Source of the DNA: an uncultured Amylibacter sp.
Lineage (GTDB): Bacteria; Pseudomonadota; Alphaproteobacteria; Rhodobacterales; Rhodobacteraceae
Assembly: GCA_905181935.1 (NCBI GenBank)
Contig: CAJIZV010000002.1
Coordinates: 682,001-746,000 of the forward strand
Reading direction: 5' to 3'
Length of the DNA stretch: 64,000 nucleotides
The number at the start of each line of letters is the position of its first letter. Within the stretch, counting starts at the first letter, position 1. The position numbers and the translations under genes were made by a program. The notes beneath the pieces are model-generated. The model ran no database searches. It worked only from the letters and a program-made list of their open reading frames with translations, and had not been told where the DNA came from. Positions 1 through 9,687 of this stretch are shown in pieces.

Positions 1-751
1 CACTTCCAAGATCTAGGTATGCTTGGGCTCCTCGCCCTGATGCATCATACTGAAGTATAGTCTCCCCATACGATGGCGCTTCAGAGAGGCGAACACTACG
101 AGGAATTATTGTTTTATAAACTAGATTACCCAAATTTTCCCGTACATCAGCCTCCACTTGTTGTGCCAACTTAACCCGGCGATCAAACATCGTTAAAACC
201 ACACCATCAATAAATAACTCAGTATCCAAAGCCTCACGGACCTCACGCACTGTCAATATTAATTGTGACAAACCCTCTAAAGCATAAAATTCGGATTGTA
301 ATGGAACTAATACAGAGTCACTTGCAGCAAAGGCATTAATAGTAAGTAAATTTAATGACGGCGGACAATCGATAAAAACATATTTATAACCTTCAGTAGA
401 AGCTAAAGCGTTTCGCAACCTAAGTAGTCTTCCTTTGTCAGACATCAATTCTGCATCTGCAGAACTTAAATCAGTATTTGATGGTAAAACTGATAAGTTT
501 TGTACCTGCGTTTTAACCGCAGCATCCTTTATACTGGAACCATCAACTAACACATCATATGCCGTAATTTCTCGCGCCTCAGGCTCAATCCCAAGTCCAG
601 TAGAGGCATTTCCCTGTGGATCAAGGTCAATAAGTAATACTTTGTGGCCCTTTTTAGCTATTGCCGCAGCCATATTTATAGCAGTTGTAGTTTTACCAAC
701 ACCGCCTTTTTGGTTGGCTATAGAAACAATTCGCTTGATATTAGTTGGCAC
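1..751 (-). CDS. parA: Chromosome partitioning ATPase ParA (3' end outside window)
   Basis: Deviant-Walker P-loop ATPase that works with ParB bound at parS to segregate newly replicated origins. Translation from GTG at 751 begins [20 protein letters not shown], the classic KGGVGKTTT Walker A near residue 15. It continues through DLDPQGNAS (Walker A' region) and FIDCPPSLN (Walker B), then the conserved DGVVLTMFDRR stretch. About 250 codons are visible; the C-terminus and the expected downstream parB lie beyond base 1. The start overlaps the end of rsmG by 11 bases, so the two are probably translationally coupled. GTG is chosen because it is the first start before the conserved N-terminus. Identification is very secure from motifs and context. 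Confidence 0.96.
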   Translation of the reverse strand, partial: MPTNIKRIVSIANQKGGVGKTTTAINMAAAIAKKGHKVLLIDLDPQGNASTGLGIEPEAREITAYDVLVDGSSIKDAAVKTQVQNLSVLPSNTDLSSADAELMSDKGRLLRLRNALASTEGYKYVFIDCPPSLNLLTINAFAASDSVLVPLQSEFYALEGLSQLILTVREVREALDTELFIDGVVLTMFDRRVKLAQQVEADVRENLGNLVYKTIIPRSVRLSEAPSYGETILQYDASGRGAQAYLDLGS

Positions 752-1376
752 GTTTAATTCCTGTAAGGTATAATAAGCGTCCCGTTGAATGTGTTACGCT
801 CTGTGTTTCTTTTACGCTGAATGTCCATGATTTTTGCGCTTCTGCCAACTCAATACCACAAGCATCGCCTTTCAAAAACAAACAAGACCCATTTTTTGCT
901 AATAAACTTTCAGCATATTTTAAAAGTTGTGAAACTGTAGCTAATGCACGTGCAGTAACAATATCCGCACTAAAATTTTTCACATCTTCTATTCTTTTTG
1001 TTTGAATATCTATACGCAGGCCCGTTTCACGTGAAACATTACGCATAAACGCACACTTTCTTGCGTCGCTTTCAATTAGAGTAACCAATAACTCGGGTCT
1101 CTTCTCCATTCCAATCAAAGCTATAACTAGACCCGCAAATCCTGCTCCAGAGCCTATGTCTACCAAACTCTTTACACTCTTTGGTATTAATGGCCAAACT
1201 TGAGCAGAGTCTAAAAAATGCCGTTCCCATTTTGAGCCAAGCGTTGACTTAGACACTAGATTTATTTTTGGATTCCATTTCTCAAGTAAATCAGCATAAA
1301 TCTCTAATCTAGAAATTGTTTCACGTGAAACAAAACATAGTGTTTCTATTTTTTGTTTTGCGATAACTTCATTCAT
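741..1376 (-). CDS. rsmG: 16S rRNA (guanine527-N7)-methyltransferase RsmG
   Basis: SAM-dependent methyltransferase that makes m7G527 in 16S rRNA (formerly GidB). The 211-residue length is usual for the family. The SAM-binding motif [11 protein letters not shown] lies around residue 70, followed by the acidic [11 protein letters not shown] loop typical of RsmG. Its ATG overlaps the mnmG stop as ATGA, and its end overlaps the parA start, giving mnmG-rsmG-parA as one coupled unit. Two parS-type palindromes lie inside the gene and are read through as VSRET near residues 16 and 114, so the coding sequence accommodates segregation sites. Confident call. Confidence 0.96.
   Translation of the reverse strand: MNEVIAKQKIETLCFVSRETISRLEIYADLLEKWNPKINLVSKSTLGSKWERHFLDSAQVWPLIPKSVKSLVDIGSGAGFAGLVIALIGMEKRPELLVTLIESDARKCAFMRNVSRETGLRIDIQTKRIEDVKNFSADIVTARALATVSQLLKYAESLLAKNGSCLFLKGDACGIELAEAQKSWTFSVKETQSVTHSTGRLLYLTGIKRAN
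1023..1038. promoter_or_regulatory. parS-like centromere site inside rsmG
   Basis: The 16 bases CGTTTCACGTGAAACA match the widespread ParB-binding parS consensus TGTTTCACGTGAAACA at 15 of 16 positions, differing only at the first base. The 14-base core is a perfect palindrome. It lies in the coding sequence of rsmG, within about 300 bp of the parA start. ParB binding is inferred. Confidence 0.85.
1317..1332. promoter_or_regulatory. parS centromere site near rsmG start
   Basis: A perfect 16/16 copy of TGTTTCACGTGAAACA lies in the first codons of rsmG. Together with the sites at 1023 and 3231 it forms a three-site cluster within 2.3 kb, next to parA and a few kb from the likely origin. This is the expected place for ParB nucleation in alphaproteobacteria. 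Confidence 0.93.
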
Positions 1377-3247
1377 GCGCTTTTCTTTGCATCAAAACGT
1401 CTAATTGTCGTTAAAATTAAAGCTAAAGCTGCAGGTGTCATACCCTCTATACGACCAGCTTGGGCCAAGGTCGTGGGTCTCGCCTGCAAAAGTTTTTGTT
1501 GAATTTCATTAGAAAGTCCTGAAATATTGGTAAAATTAAAGCTATCTGGTATTGCTAGTTTTTCGTCTTTACGCATAGCGTTCACTGCCGATTGCTGGCG
1601 ATCTATATAATTTACATAAACTGCATCTTTTTCAACTTGCTCACGTATTTCACTGTTTAACACTGAAAGCTCTGGCCATATATCAACCAATTTTGATGTT
1701 GTTACATCCTTATGAGACAACAAATCCATGGCTGAACGACGCACTCCGTCTTGTTTTATTGAAATACCAGTCTTTTTTGCTTCTGATGGTGTGATCTTAA
1801 GCGAGCGAAGAAGTGTTTTTGCTGTTTCTAATTTTTCAATTTTAGCCTCAAATATTCTTTTTCTTTTCAGTCCAACTAAACCACAGGAAATCCCAAGCGG
1901 AGTTAAGCGCTGATCAGCATTATCTGCGCGAAGTGATAATCTATATTCTGCTCGACTCGTGAACATTCTGTAAGGTTCACTCACACCACGAGTTACTAAA
2001 TCATCAATCATTACGCCTATATAGGCTTGCGCACGATCGAAAATAACCATTTCTTGCCCTAGCGCAGCTTTAGCAGAGTTTAATCCAGCAACTAAACCTT
2101 GTGCAGCAGCTTCCTCATATCCTGTTGTTCCATTTATTTGTCCTGCAAGGTATAAGCCTTTGATGTCTTTTAGCTCTAAAGTGTGACGAAGCGCGCGTGG
2201 ATCAACGTAATCATATTCGATAGCATATCCAGGTTGTAAAATTTTAGCCTCTTCAAGACCAAGCATTGAGTGGACATACTCACGCTGGACATCTTCAGGT
2301 AAACTTGTTGATATGCCATTTGGGTAAATTGTGTGATCATTTAAACCTTCAGGCTCTAAAAAAACTTGATGGCTATCTTTTTCAGCAAACCTAACAATTT
2401 TATCTTCAATCGAAGGACAATACCTTGGCCCAACACCATCAATTTTCCCACCATACATTGCTGAACGTGATAGATTATTTTGAATTATTTCATGCGTTTT
2501 AGCGTTAGTATGCGTGATTCCACACTCAATTTGCTGCGGGATTACTGCCTGTGAGGACAGGAATGAAAACAAACTTGGTTCAGAATCTGCTGCCTGCGTT
2601 TCAAGAATATCCCAATTTATAGTTCGACCATCTAACCTTGGGGGAGTACCTGTTTTTAGCCGACCCAAAGGTAAACCAAAACTATCTAATCTTTCTGCCA
2701 AGGGTACAGCAGGTTTATCGCCCATACGTCCACCAGGTCGACTTACATTTCCTATATGAATGATACCACGAAGAAACGTTCCTGTGGTTAAAACAACACT
2801 TGATGCCTTTATTTTACTGGAGTCTAAGAGAATTACCCCGTTAACCTTGTCACCATCCATGATTAAGTCTGATACTTCAGCTTCAATCACATCTAAGCCA
2901 TCACAGTTTCTAAATTCAGCATGCATAGCTGATCGATATAGTGCTCGATCAGCTTGGGTTCTTGGCCCCTGTACTGCAGGACCTTTTTTTCGGTTGAGAA
3001 GTCGAAATTGTATTCCGGACTTATCAGCAACCCTACCCATAACACCGTCTAGCGCATCAATTTCTCGTACCAAATGCCCTTTACCAAGACCGCCTATTGC
3101 TGGGTTACATGACATTTCACCAATAGTTTCAAATTTATGAGTAACAAGTGCTGTTCTAGCGCCCACACGCCATGCCGCCTGCGCTGCATCAGCGCCTGCA
3201 TGCCCACCACCAATTACTATTACATCATAGTGTTTCACGTGAAACAT
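1373..3247 (-). CDS. mnmG: tRNA uridine-5-carboxymethylaminomethyl synthesis enzyme MnmG
   Basis: FAD-dependent partner of MnmE in forming the (carboxymethyl)aminomethyl group at wobble U34 of several tRNAs (formerly GidA). The 624 residues are full length. The N-terminal Rossmann motif [12 protein letters not shown] starts near residue 11, the GTGTFLRG and [11 protein letters not shown] signatures are present, and the C-terminal MnmE/tRNA-interaction domain ends in a basic tail. The first codons read MFHVKH because a parS palindrome covers the start. It precedes rsmG with an ATGA overlap. MnmE lies upstream in the same direction, separated by about 100 bp. Confident call. Confidence 0.97.
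   Translation of the reverse strand: MFHVKHYDVIVIGGGHAGADAAQAAWRVGARTALVTHKFETIGEMSCNPAIGGLGKGHLVREIDALDGVMGRVADKSGIQFRLLNRKKGPAVQGPRTQADRALYRSAMHAEFRNCDGLDVIEAEVSDLIMDGDKVNGVILLDSSKIKASSVVLTTGTFLRGIIHIGNVSRPGGRMGDKPAVPLAERLDSFGLPLGRLKTGTPPRLDGRTINWDILETQAADSEPSLFSFLSSQAVIPQQIECGITHTNAKTHEIIQNNLSRSAMYGGKIDGVGPRYCPSIEDKIVRFAEKDSHQVFLEPEGLNDHTIYPNGISTSLPEDVQREYVHSMLGLEEAKILQPGYAIEYDYVDPRALRHTLELKDIKGLYLAGQINGTTGYEEAAAQGLVAGLNSAKAALGQEMVIFDRAQAYIGVMIDDLVTRGVSEPYRMFTSRAEYRLSLRADNADQRLTPLGISCGLVGLKRKRIFEAKIEKLETAKTLLRSLKITPSEAKKTGISIKQDGVRRSAMDLLSHKDVTTSKLVDIWPELSVLNSEIREQVEKDAVYVNYIDRQQSAVNAMRKDEKLAIPDSFNFTNISGLSNEIQQKLLQARPTTLAQAGRIEGMTPAALALILTTIRRFDAKKSA
3231..3246. promoter_or_regulatory. parS centromere site over the mnmG start
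   Basis: A perfect TGTTTCACGTGAAACA palindrome covers codons 1-6 of mnmG. It is a ParB-binding site by consensus. A parS at the mnmG N-terminus, producing the MFHVKH peptide, is recalled from many bacteria. It is the outermost of the three sites seen here. Confidence 0.94.
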
Positions 3248-3346
3248 TCCAGTTTAACAATTTAACCACTTATACTTTAATTAACTAGGAAAGGGGAAGC
3301 TTAGAATTTTTAGTTAGAATTCTTTTTAAACATACATATATCTAAT

Positions 3347-4645
3347 TTACTTTCCAAGGCAAAAACTAGAAAAAATTTCATCAAGCAAGTCTTCTACCCC
3401 CACCACGCCGATTAAAGAGCTTAACATTGAAATTCCTTGGTGAAACTCTGCTGATGCCAGCTCTGATACCTCAGATTTCTCCAGCATTAGATTTTTTCCT
3501 GCATTTAGATATTTCTGAGCCTGTACCATTGCGATTCGGTGCCGCTCGCGAGTTGCTGTTTGTGTCCCTTGAGAACGTAATTCTAATGTTGACGATATTT
3601 TGGAAATAAGTTCATCTAATCCAGCACCTGATTTACCCGATATAGACGAAATCTTATTAAATTCTATTAAATCAGACTTTCCAATTAAAATAATATCTTC
3701 TAATTTTGGCTTCATTTTTACATCTGTAACAACGCCACTTTCTGTAAGAAAAACTCTTAAATCTGCTGATTCAGCGCGAGATCGAGCACGATCAACACCA
3801 ATTTTTTCAACTGTATCAATAGTTTCACGCAGTCCAGCTGTATCAAGCAGAGTAACTGCCAACCCACCAATATCCATCCTTACTTCAATTATATCGCGTG
3901 TTGTTCCTGCAATTTCTGATATAATTGATGCTTCGCGCCCAGCCAATGCATTAAGAAGTGTAGATTTTCCAATATTTGGTGGCCCAACAATAGCAACCTC
4001 AAAGCCTTCTCTGATACGTTCAGCTGCAAAAGTGCCAGCAATTTCAGCTTCTAAATCGGTCTGTGTCCTATTTACTAATTCTAATACTTCTGGAGTAACG
4101 TTTGTTGGTATATCTTCATCTGCGAAATCAATAGTGGCCTCTATTAAGCTCACAGCACGTATTAAGTCTGAACGCCATATTGCAACCTTAGCTGATAGAG
4201 CACCCTCCATTGCCCGAGCAGCCAAACGACGTTGCGCTTCTGTTTCTGCTTCAATTAAATCTGCTAGTCCTTCTACTTGCACTAAATCGAGCTTACCATT
4301 CTCTAACGCTCGCTTCGTGAATTCACCAGGTTCTGCTAGTCTTACATGCTCTAGTTCATCCAGTATTTTGAGGATATATGCAACAACAGCGACACTTCCA
4401 TGGCAATGAATTTCAACAACTTCTTCCCCAGTAAAACTAGAATTTTTTTGAAAGGTTAAAACTAGAACTTCGTCTATGAAAACACTGTTTAAGTCACGAA
4501 TTTTTCGCAAGCTACGGCCTGCCATGGGTAATTTAGGTCCAACAAAATTCTCGATTGTAAGAATTGCGTTTGGCCCAGAAATACGAATTACGGATACACC
4601 CGCTCGACCCTTTGCGCTAGCAAGTGCAAAGATAAGATTAGACAT
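3347..4645 (-). CDS. mnmE: tRNA modification GTPase MnmE
   Basis: GTPase that acts with MnmG on wobble uridines of tRNAs. The 432 residues show the N-terminal tetrahydrofolate-binding TrmE domain (SVIRISGP, GEEVVEIHCHGS), a helical domain, and an inserted G domain with GPPNIGKSTLLNALAG near residue 222, the DTAGLRET switch II and IGKSDL. The protein ends in FCLGK, the conserved C-terminal CxGK motif. It sits between rho (28 bp upstream) and mnmG on the minus strand. No truncation is seen. Confident call. Confidence 0.97.
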   Translation of the reverse strand: MSNLIFALASAKGRAGVSVIRISGPNAILTIENFVGPKLPMAGRSLRKIRDLNSVFIDEVLVLTFQKNSSFTGEEVVEIHCHGSVAVVAYILKILDELEHVRLAEPGEFTKRALENGKLDLVQVEGLADLIEAETEAQRRLAARAMEGALSAKVAIWRSDLIRAVSLIEATIDFADEDIPTNVTPEVLELVNRTQTDLEAEIAGTFAAERIREGFEVAIVGPPNIGKSTLLNALAGREASIISEIAGTTRDIIEVRMDIGGLAVTLLDTAGLRETIDTVEKIGVDRARSRAESADLRVFLTESGVVTDVKMKPKLEDIILIGKSDLIEFNKISSISGKSGAGLDELISKISSTLELRSQGTQTATRERHRIAMVQAQKYLNAGKNLMLEKSEVSELASAEFHQGISMLSSLIGVVGVEDLLDEIFSSFCLGK

Positions 4646-4673
4646 GCCTAAGCCTTTGAAATTAAATAATTAT

Positions 4674-5945
4674 TTACGTATTCATAGAGTCAAAAAACTC
4701 TGAATTTGTTTTTGTACCTTTAAGTTTACCGAGGAGAAATTCAACTGCATCTGTGGTTCCCATTGGGTTTAATATACGACGTAATACAAATGTTTTTGCC
4801 AGATCTGTTGGATCGACCAATAACTCTTCCTTACGTGTACCAGATTTTAAAATATCTATAGCTGGGAAAACTCGCTTATCAGCAATTTTTCTGTCTAATA
4901 CTATTTCAGAATTACCAGTACCTTTAAATTCTTCAAAAATTACCTCATCCATACGAGAGCCTGTTTCAATTAGAGCTGTAGCAATTATTGTTAAAGAACC
5001 GCCTTCCTCAATATTACGTGCAGCTCCAAAGAAGCGCTTTGGACGCTGTAAAGCATTTGCATCTACACCACCTGTCAGAACCTTGCCTGAGGACGGTACA
5101 ACAGTATTAAAAGCGCGTCCTAGACGTGTAATTGAGTCTAGTAATATAACAACATCTCTTCCATGCTCTACTAATCGCTTAGCTTTTTCAATTACCATTT
5201 CAGAAACTGCAACGTGTCGGGTTGCGGGCTCATCAAACGTAGAAGATACAACTTCACCTTTAACAGTTCGTTGCATATCTGTAACTTCTTCTGGTCGTTC
5301 ATCAATCAACAATACAATTAAGAAGCATTCTGGATGATTTGCTTCTAATGATTTTGCTATATTTTGAAGTACAACTGTTTTACCTGTTCGAGGCGGAGCA
5401 ACAATCAATGATCGTTGCCCTTTTCCTATAGGCGAAACTAAATCTATTAATCGAGCTGATTTATCTTTTATTGTAGGGTCTTCTATTTCCATTTTAAGGC
5501 GTTCGTCTGGATAAAGTGGTGTTAAATTATCAAAATGTACTTTATGTTTTGCATGCTCAGGATCAGCAAAGTTAATAAGTGTTACATTAGTCATTGCAAA
5601 ATATCGTTCCCCATCCTGTGGTTGCGATATCCAACCCTCGACTGTGTCTCCAGTTCTTAACGAGTGCTTACGTATCATCTCTGGAGATACATAAATATCT
5701 TCAGGTCCAGGTAAATAATTTGCTTGAGAAGAGCGTAAAAAACCAAAGCCATCTGACATTACTTCCATAACACCTTCACCTGAAACTTCTGCACCATCTT
5801 CAGATTTCTCTTTAAGAATGGCAAACATCATTTCACCTTTGCGCATTGTAGACGCATTTTCGATCTCTAGAATTTCTGCCATTTTTAATAAATCAGCAGC
5901 TGACTTTGCTTTCAATTCAGAAAGATTAACTTTTTCAGTTTCCAT
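4674..5945 (-). CDS. rho: Transcription termination factor Rho
   Basis: Hexameric RNA-dependent ATPase that ends transcription at Rho-dependent sites. The 423 residues comprise an N-terminal SAP-like helical domain ([19 protein letters not shown]), the cold-shock RNA-binding fold with DGFGFLRS and [12 protein letters not shown], and a RecA-type motor with Walker A APPRTGKT near residue 185, the [12 protein letters not shown] catalytic stretch and [14 protein letters not shown]. It opens the rho-mnmE-mnmG-rsmG-parA series facing away from the origin region. The 132-bp gap between hemJ and rho probably holds its promoter and leader; I see no clear regulatory motif there. Confidence 0.97.
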   Translation of the reverse strand: METEKVNLSELKAKSAADLLKMAEILEIENASTMRKGEMMFAILKEKSEDGAEVSGEGVMEVMSDGFGFLRSSQANYLPGPEDIYVSPEMIRKHSLRTGDTVEGWISQPQDGERYFAMTNVTLINFADPEHAKHKVHFDNLTPLYPDERLKMEIEDPTIKDKSARLIDLVSPIGKGQRSLIVAPPRTGKTVVLQNIAKSLEANHPECFLIVLLIDERPEEVTDMQRTVKGEVVSSTFDEPATRHVAVSEMVIEKAKRLVEHGRDVVILLDSITRLGRAFNTVVPSSGKVLTGGVDANALQRPKRFFGAARNIEEGGSLTIIATALIETGSRMDEVIFEEFKGTGNSEIVLDRKIADKRVFPAIDILKSGTRKEELLVDPTDLAKTFVLRRILNPMGTTDAVEFLLGKLKGTKTNSEFFDSMNT

Positions 5946-6077
5946 AATATCACCACAGAATTAACCCACCATTGGCGGAGTATAAGATTTATTTATATAT
6001 TGGCTGCGACCTATAGTAGTGTGTGTCACCAGATCGTTCATTTATTATCTATAATAAAATAATGAGTTCTGTCAATT

Positions 6078-6527
6078 TCAAAAGGGACGCACAACTACCA
6101 TAATAACAATTATTATCATTAATAATGTGGGTACTTCATTTAAAAATCTATATTGTCGTCCAGTATATGGGCGTTCATTTTTTTCTAATAACTTTCGTTG
6201 CTTGGATAAAAATCCATGGAAACCAGTCATACCAATTACACACAAAAATTTTACCCAAATCCAACCTTGAGACCAATCGATAATACCAGGCACTATTATT
6301 AATAAAAGACCAAATAACCAAGTAACAATCATAGCTGGACCCATTATTCTTTTTATTAAAAGAAATTCCCATCTAACTATAGTTTCACTATAATTGAGAT
6401 TTTTTGAATCAGTTTCAACATGATAGACAAACAATCTAGGCAAATATAACATTCCAGCCATCCAAGATATAACTGCAAGAATATGTACTGTTTTTATCCA
6501 AGGATAAAGCGATATTAGTAAATCCAT
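6078..6527 (-). CDS. hemJ: Protoporphyrinogen IX oxidase HemJ
   Basis: Small integral membrane haem-biosynthesis oxidase (protoporphyrinogen IX to protoporphyrin IX), the oxygen-independent type common in alphaproteobacteria. The 149 residues show about four hydrophobic helices. The family signature WIKTVHILAVISWMAGMLYLPRLFVYH has the conserved first-helix His, followed by MTGFHGFLSKQRK and the C-terminal NEVPTLLMI segment. It lies between rho and the origin region, as in related genomes. The hemE gene that I recall as a frequent neighbour is absent here. Ferrochelatase (41.4 kb) would use its product. Confidence 0.92.
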   Translation of the reverse strand: MDLLISLYPWIKTVHILAVISWMAGMLYLPRLFVYHVETDSKNLNYSETIVRWEFLLIKRIMGPAMIVTWLFGLLLIIVPGIIDWSQGWIWVKFLCVIGMTGFHGFLSKQRKLLEKNERPYTGRQYRFLNEVPTLLMIIIVIMVVVRPF

Positions 6528-6780
6528 TATTTAAACCTTTATTTTTATACATACTCTATAACTATAATAAATATATTAAGAAAGAATAGTTGTTTGTAGT
6601 GGGTATTGTGGATATCGAGGATTAAATTTAACTAACAATTTTACTCACAAAAATTATAAAGGTAATAAAATGTAAATAAAATGATCCACAGCCTGTGTAA
6701 AAATTATAACCTATTAATATATATAAATAAATAATAATTATTTTTGTGAATTAAAGACTATCAAAAAACAATACTAAGTT

Positions 6781-6789
6781 TTATCCACA
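6781..6789 (+). promoter_or_regulatory. DnaA box (perfect)
   Basis: TTATCCACA, an exact match to the high-affinity DnaA consensus, about 30 bases right of the very A/T-rich stretch of the origin gap. Confidence 0.8.
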
Positions 6790-6909
6790 GAAATCAAAAA
6801 TAAGTTTTTATTTAAGACACATGGGATAGATTGTTAATTGGAAAAATTTGTCGGTGACAAAAATATTAATTTAAGACCTTTATGTTAATAAGTTTAAAAA
6901 CTTCCTATA

Positions 6910-6918
6910 TTATCCACA
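6910..6918 (+). promoter_or_regulatory. DnaA box (perfect)
   Basis: A second exact TTATCCACA in the same orientation, 129 bp from the first and 65 bp before the maf start. Two perfect same-strand boxes in one non-coding gap are unlikely by chance. Confidence 0.8.
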
Positions 6919-6982
6919 TGATTCACACAGGTAATATGTTAAATGTTAGCGATACTCACATCAAAGATATAAGCTGAAATAT

Positions 6983-7582
6983 ATGAAAAAAAGAATAGTA
7001 TTAGCATCACAATCCATGGCTCGCCAAAATATGTTACGACAGGCAGGAGTTGAATTTGAAGTAAAGCCCGCTCGAATTGACGAAGAAGCTATTATTAAAT
7101 CCTTACTTGCTGATGGAGCAACTACAAATGATATAGTAGACGCCTTAGCAGAGTATAAAGCTTTAAGAGTGGCAGGAAGTCATCCTGATGGATTAATTAT
7201 TGGGAGTGACCAAATATTAGTCTGCGAAAAAAAAATTTACTCTAAAGCTCAAAATTTAGAGCAAGCTAAAATCACATTAAAAGAGCTTAGAGGAAAATCA
7301 CATCAACTTTTATCAGCAGCTGTAATATTTGAAGATGGCAAACCAGTTTGGCGAACTGTTTCACGGGCCCAACTATTTATGCGTAATTATTCTGATGAAT
7401 ATTTAGACGATTACTTAAAGTATTGTGGATCAGATATATTGTCGTCAGTAGGGTGTTACTTTCTTGAAGATAAAGGTGTTAATTTATTCAGCAGAGTTCA
7501 AGGGGATTATTTTACTGTTTTAGGGTTTCCTTTACTTGATGTACTTGAATTTTTACGAAACCGAGGGGTTATACCGTCATGA
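6983..7582 (+). CDS. maf: Maf-family nucleoside triphosphate pyrophosphatase
   Basis: Maf/YhdE-YceF-type NTP pyrophosphatase that hydrolyses non-canonical or pyrimidine nucleotides and is linked to septum formation. The 199 residues begin with the family motif LASQSMARQNMLRQAG (the Ser/Arg phosphate-binding loop), followed by the conserved DEEAI and VGSDQIL-like GSDQILVC. It is the first gene to the right of oriC, and its stop overlaps the aroE start as ATGA, making a maf-aroE-coaE-dnaQ operon. Substrate specificity (dTTP/UTP versus m7GTP class) is not decidable by eye. Confidence 0.92.
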   Translation: MKKRIVLASQSMARQNMLRQAGVEFEVKPARIDEEAIIKSLLADGATTNDIVDALAEYKALRVAGSHPDGLIIGSDQILVCEKKIYSKAQNLEQAKITLKELRGKSHQLLSAAVIFEDGKPVWRTVSRAQLFMRNYSDEYLDDYLKYCGSDILSSVGCYFLEDKGVNLFSRVQGDYFTVLGFPLLDVLEFLRNRGVIPS

Positions 7583-8400
7583 TTAAAGCAGGAGTTATTG
7601 GTTGGCCTATTGAACAAAGCAAATCTCCCATTATTCATACACATTGGCTAGAAGCACATGATATAATGGGATCATATGATAAGATATGTGTATCACCAGA
7701 AAATTTTTCAAATAAAATAATAGAATTAATACAAAAAGGATATGCGGGGGTTAACGTAACCATCCCACATAAGGAAGCTGCCCTTTTTTTAGCTGATACT
7801 ATGACAGATAGAGCTGCCACTATTGGTGCTGCAAATACTTTGGTTTTCAAAAGTGGAAAAGTTCACGCAGATAATACTGATGGAGAAGGTTTTATTAATA
7901 ACTTGATGCATGGTGCGCCTGACTGGAATGCCGGAATGGGTCCAGCATTAGTATTGGGTGCTGGGGGCGCTGCTCGAGCTATTTTATCATCATTGATAGA
8001 TTTTGGGGTTCCAGAAATTATTTTGATAAATAGGACGAGGAGTAGAGCGGAAAATTTAGCTAATGTATTTGGACCTCGTGTTGTTGTTGCTGACTGGAAA
8101 GAAGCATTTTTAATAAGTTCAAACGTAAAAATACTAATAAATACAACTGCACTTGGTATGATTGGAAAAGATCCTTTAAAGTTTGACTGTTCAAGACTGC
8201 ATCATTCTACTTTAGTTACAGATATAGTTTATAACCCACTAGAAACAGAGCTTCTTTTAAACGCTCAAGCCCGTGGCTGTGTGACGGTTGATGGTTTAGG
8301 AATGTTGTTACATCAAGCTGTGTCTGGATTTGAGGCCTGGTTTGGCGTTCGTCCTAAAGTTGATAACGTTTTACGATCAAAGGTATTGTTAAAGCTATGA
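7579..8400 (+). CDS. aroE: Shikimate dehydrogenase
   Basis: NADPH-dependent reduction of 3-dehydroshikimate to shikimate in the aromatic amino-acid pathway. The 273 residues show the substrate-binding motif QSKSPIIHTHWL near residue 13 (the SxS pair), VNVTIPHKEAA with the catalytic Lys, NTDGEGF with the catalytic Asp, the nucleotide-binding loop GAGGAARAI near residue 127 and the NRTRSRAE NADP phosphate clamp. It overlaps maf and coaE by ATGA at both ends, so translational coupling is likely. Typical length, no anomalies. Confidence 0.96.
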   Translation: MIKAGVIGWPIEQSKSPIIHTHWLEAHDIMGSYDKICVSPENFSNKIIELIQKGYAGVNVTIPHKEAALFLADTMTDRAATIGAANTLVFKSGKVHADNTDGEGFINNLMHGAPDWNAGMGPALVLGAGGAARAILSSLIDFGVPEIILINRTRSRAENLANVFGPRVVVADWKEAFLISSNVKILINTTALGMIGKDPLKFDCSRLHHSTLVTDIVYNPLETELLLNAQARGCVTVDGLGMLLHQAVSGFEAWFGVRPKVDNVLRSKVLLKL

Positions 8401-9005
8401 GTGATTTATTTCTTTTGGGATTAACAGGTTCAATAGGTATGGGAAAAACCACTACCGCAGAGATATTTCGTGATGCTTTAATTGCAGTGTGGGATGCTGA
8501 CGCAGCAGTACATGAACTGTATACAAGTGATACTCCTACAATTGAAAAAGTTTTTGATGTAGCGCCAGCTTGTGTATCTGGTGACGGTGTTGACCGTAAA
8601 AAACTAGGTAATATTTTACAGGCAAATAAGGCGTTATTTCCCAAAATAGAGGCTATAGTACATCCAGCTATTAAGGACCACAGATTAGCTTTCATTGAAG
8701 CATGTAGATTAACTAATCAAAAGTTAGCTGTGTTAGATATCCCTTTGCTATATGAAACAAGTGCAAATGATTGGCTTGATGCTGTCTTAGTAGTAACCAT
8801 AGATCCTAACATACAGCGCCAAAGAGTGATGGCGCGATCTGGAATGACCGAGGATATTTTTCAAATGATATTATCCCGCCAAATACCTGATACAGATAAA
8901 CGCCAATACGCAAAATATATAATAGAGACTAAATCATTTGAACATGTGAGTAATGAAGTTCATAAGATTATAAAAGAAATAAAAGGTAGTTTGCCAAATG
9001 CGTGA
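8397..9005 (+). CDS. coaE: Dephospho-CoA kinase
   Basis: Catalyses the last step of coenzyme A synthesis, ATP-dependent 3'-phosphorylation of dephospho-CoA. The 202 residues carry the P-loop GLTGSIGMGKTT at residue 8, the WDADAAVHELY substrate motif and the VLDIPLLYET lid-region motif. The start overlaps the aroE stop, and the end overlaps dnaQ by 8 bases. The position between aroE and dnaQ near the origin is the expected alphaproteobacterial order. Confident call. Confidence 0.95.
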   Translation: MSDLFLLGLTGSIGMGKTTTAEIFRDALIAVWDADAAVHELYTSDTPTIEKVFDVAPACVSGDGVDRKKLGNILQANKALFPKIEAIVHPAIKDHRLAFIEACRLTNQKLAVLDIPLLYETSANDWLDAVLVVTIDPNIQRQRVMARSGMTEDIFQMILSRQIPDTDKRQYAKYIIETKSFEHVSNEVHKIIKEIKGSLPNA

Positions 9006-9687
9006 AATTGTTTGGGACACGGAAACAACAGGGTTTGATCCTAAAGCTGGTGATCGGTTGGTTGAAATAGGTGCTGTTGAATTAGAACAACATATACCAA
9101 CTGGACGTGTATATCATCAATATATTAATCCTGAACGAGATATACCAACGGGTGCATTCGAAGTGCATGGTCTATCAATTGATTTTCTCAAGGACTACCC
9201 AGTCTTTAAAACAGTCGCTCAAGAATTTTTAGACTTTGTGGGCGATGCGACCTTAATTGCACACAATGCAAGCTTTGACATGCGGTTTATTAATGCTGAA
9301 TTGAATTGGGCAGGCTTACCTCAGGTTCCTGCTAATCAAGCATTAGATACTTTAGAAATAGCACGAAAAAAATTCCCTGGAGCTCAAAATTCTTTAGATG
9401 CTTTATGCCGCAGATTTGGTATCGATAATTCTGCGCGTCTAAAGCACGGAGCATTATTAGATAGTGAAATATTAGCTGAAGTTTATTTAGAGTTAATAGG
9501 TGGGCGACAACCTGATTTTTCTCTTAGTGTAGTTGGCAGTGATAATTCAGGTATAATATCCGACAATACGTGGGTAGCAATTTCTCGTCCAATAGCTCTA
9601 AAAAGTTTATTAACAGAAGAAGAAACTAAAGCGCATAATGCTTTTGTTGAGTCTCTTGGTGAGGCTGCTGTCTGGAAGTTTAAATAG
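8998..9687 (+). CDS. dnaQ: DNA polymerase III epsilon subunit (3'-5' proofreading exonuclease)
   Basis: DEDDh-type proofreading exonuclease of the replicative polymerase. The three Exo motifs are visible in order: IVWDTETTGFDP near residue 4 (Asp/Glu pair), LIAHNASFDMRFIN near residue 87, and LKHGALLDSEILAEVYLEL near residue 158, the H-x4-D form. The 229-residue length fits an alphaproteobacterial epsilon subunit, including a short C-terminal tail that binds the polymerase. It is the last gene of the maf-aroE-coaE-dnaQ operon. Beyond it the conserved order (secB expected next) is interrupted by a 3.9-kb accessory patch. Confidence 0.95.
   Translation: MREIVWDTETTGFDPKAGDRLVEIGAVELEQHIPTGRVYHQYINPERDIPTGAFEVHGLSIDFLKDYPVFKTVAQEFLDFVGDATLIAHNASFDMRFINAELNWAGLPQVPANQALDTLEIARKKFPGAQNSLDALCRRFGIDNSARLKHGALLDSEILAEVYLELIGGRQPDFSLSVVGSDNSGIISDNTWVAISRPIALKSLLTEEETKAHNAFVESLGEAAVWKFK

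Larger units (their letters stand above)
6528..6982. other. Probable chromosomal replication origin (oriC)
   Basis: A 455-bp gap between divergently transcribed hemJ and maf with no credible ORF. It has two perfect DnaA boxes TTATCCACA (6781-6789, 6910-6918) and one-mismatch boxes at 6682-6690 (TGATCCACA) and, on the other strand, 6607-6615 (TGTGGATAT). A nearly pure A/T stretch at about 6701-6750 could serve as the unwinding element. One GANTC methylation-type site is at 6920-6924. Leading-strand-type gene orientation diverges on both sides, and the parS cluster is 3.5-6 kb away. The hemJ/rho side and maf-aroE-coaE-dnaQ side match my recollection of Rhodobacterales origins. Strong inference; cumulative GC skew was not computed. 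Confidence 0.85.

Noticed and set aside
3600..4409. Long open frame antisense to mnmE (269 codons)
   Set aside because: Ser-rich shadow of a fully conserved mnmE gene with no homologous motifs and no ribosome site.
7355..7372. parS-like string TGTTTCACGGG in maf
   Set aside because: Only one half of the palindrome is present, so ParB binding is not expected.
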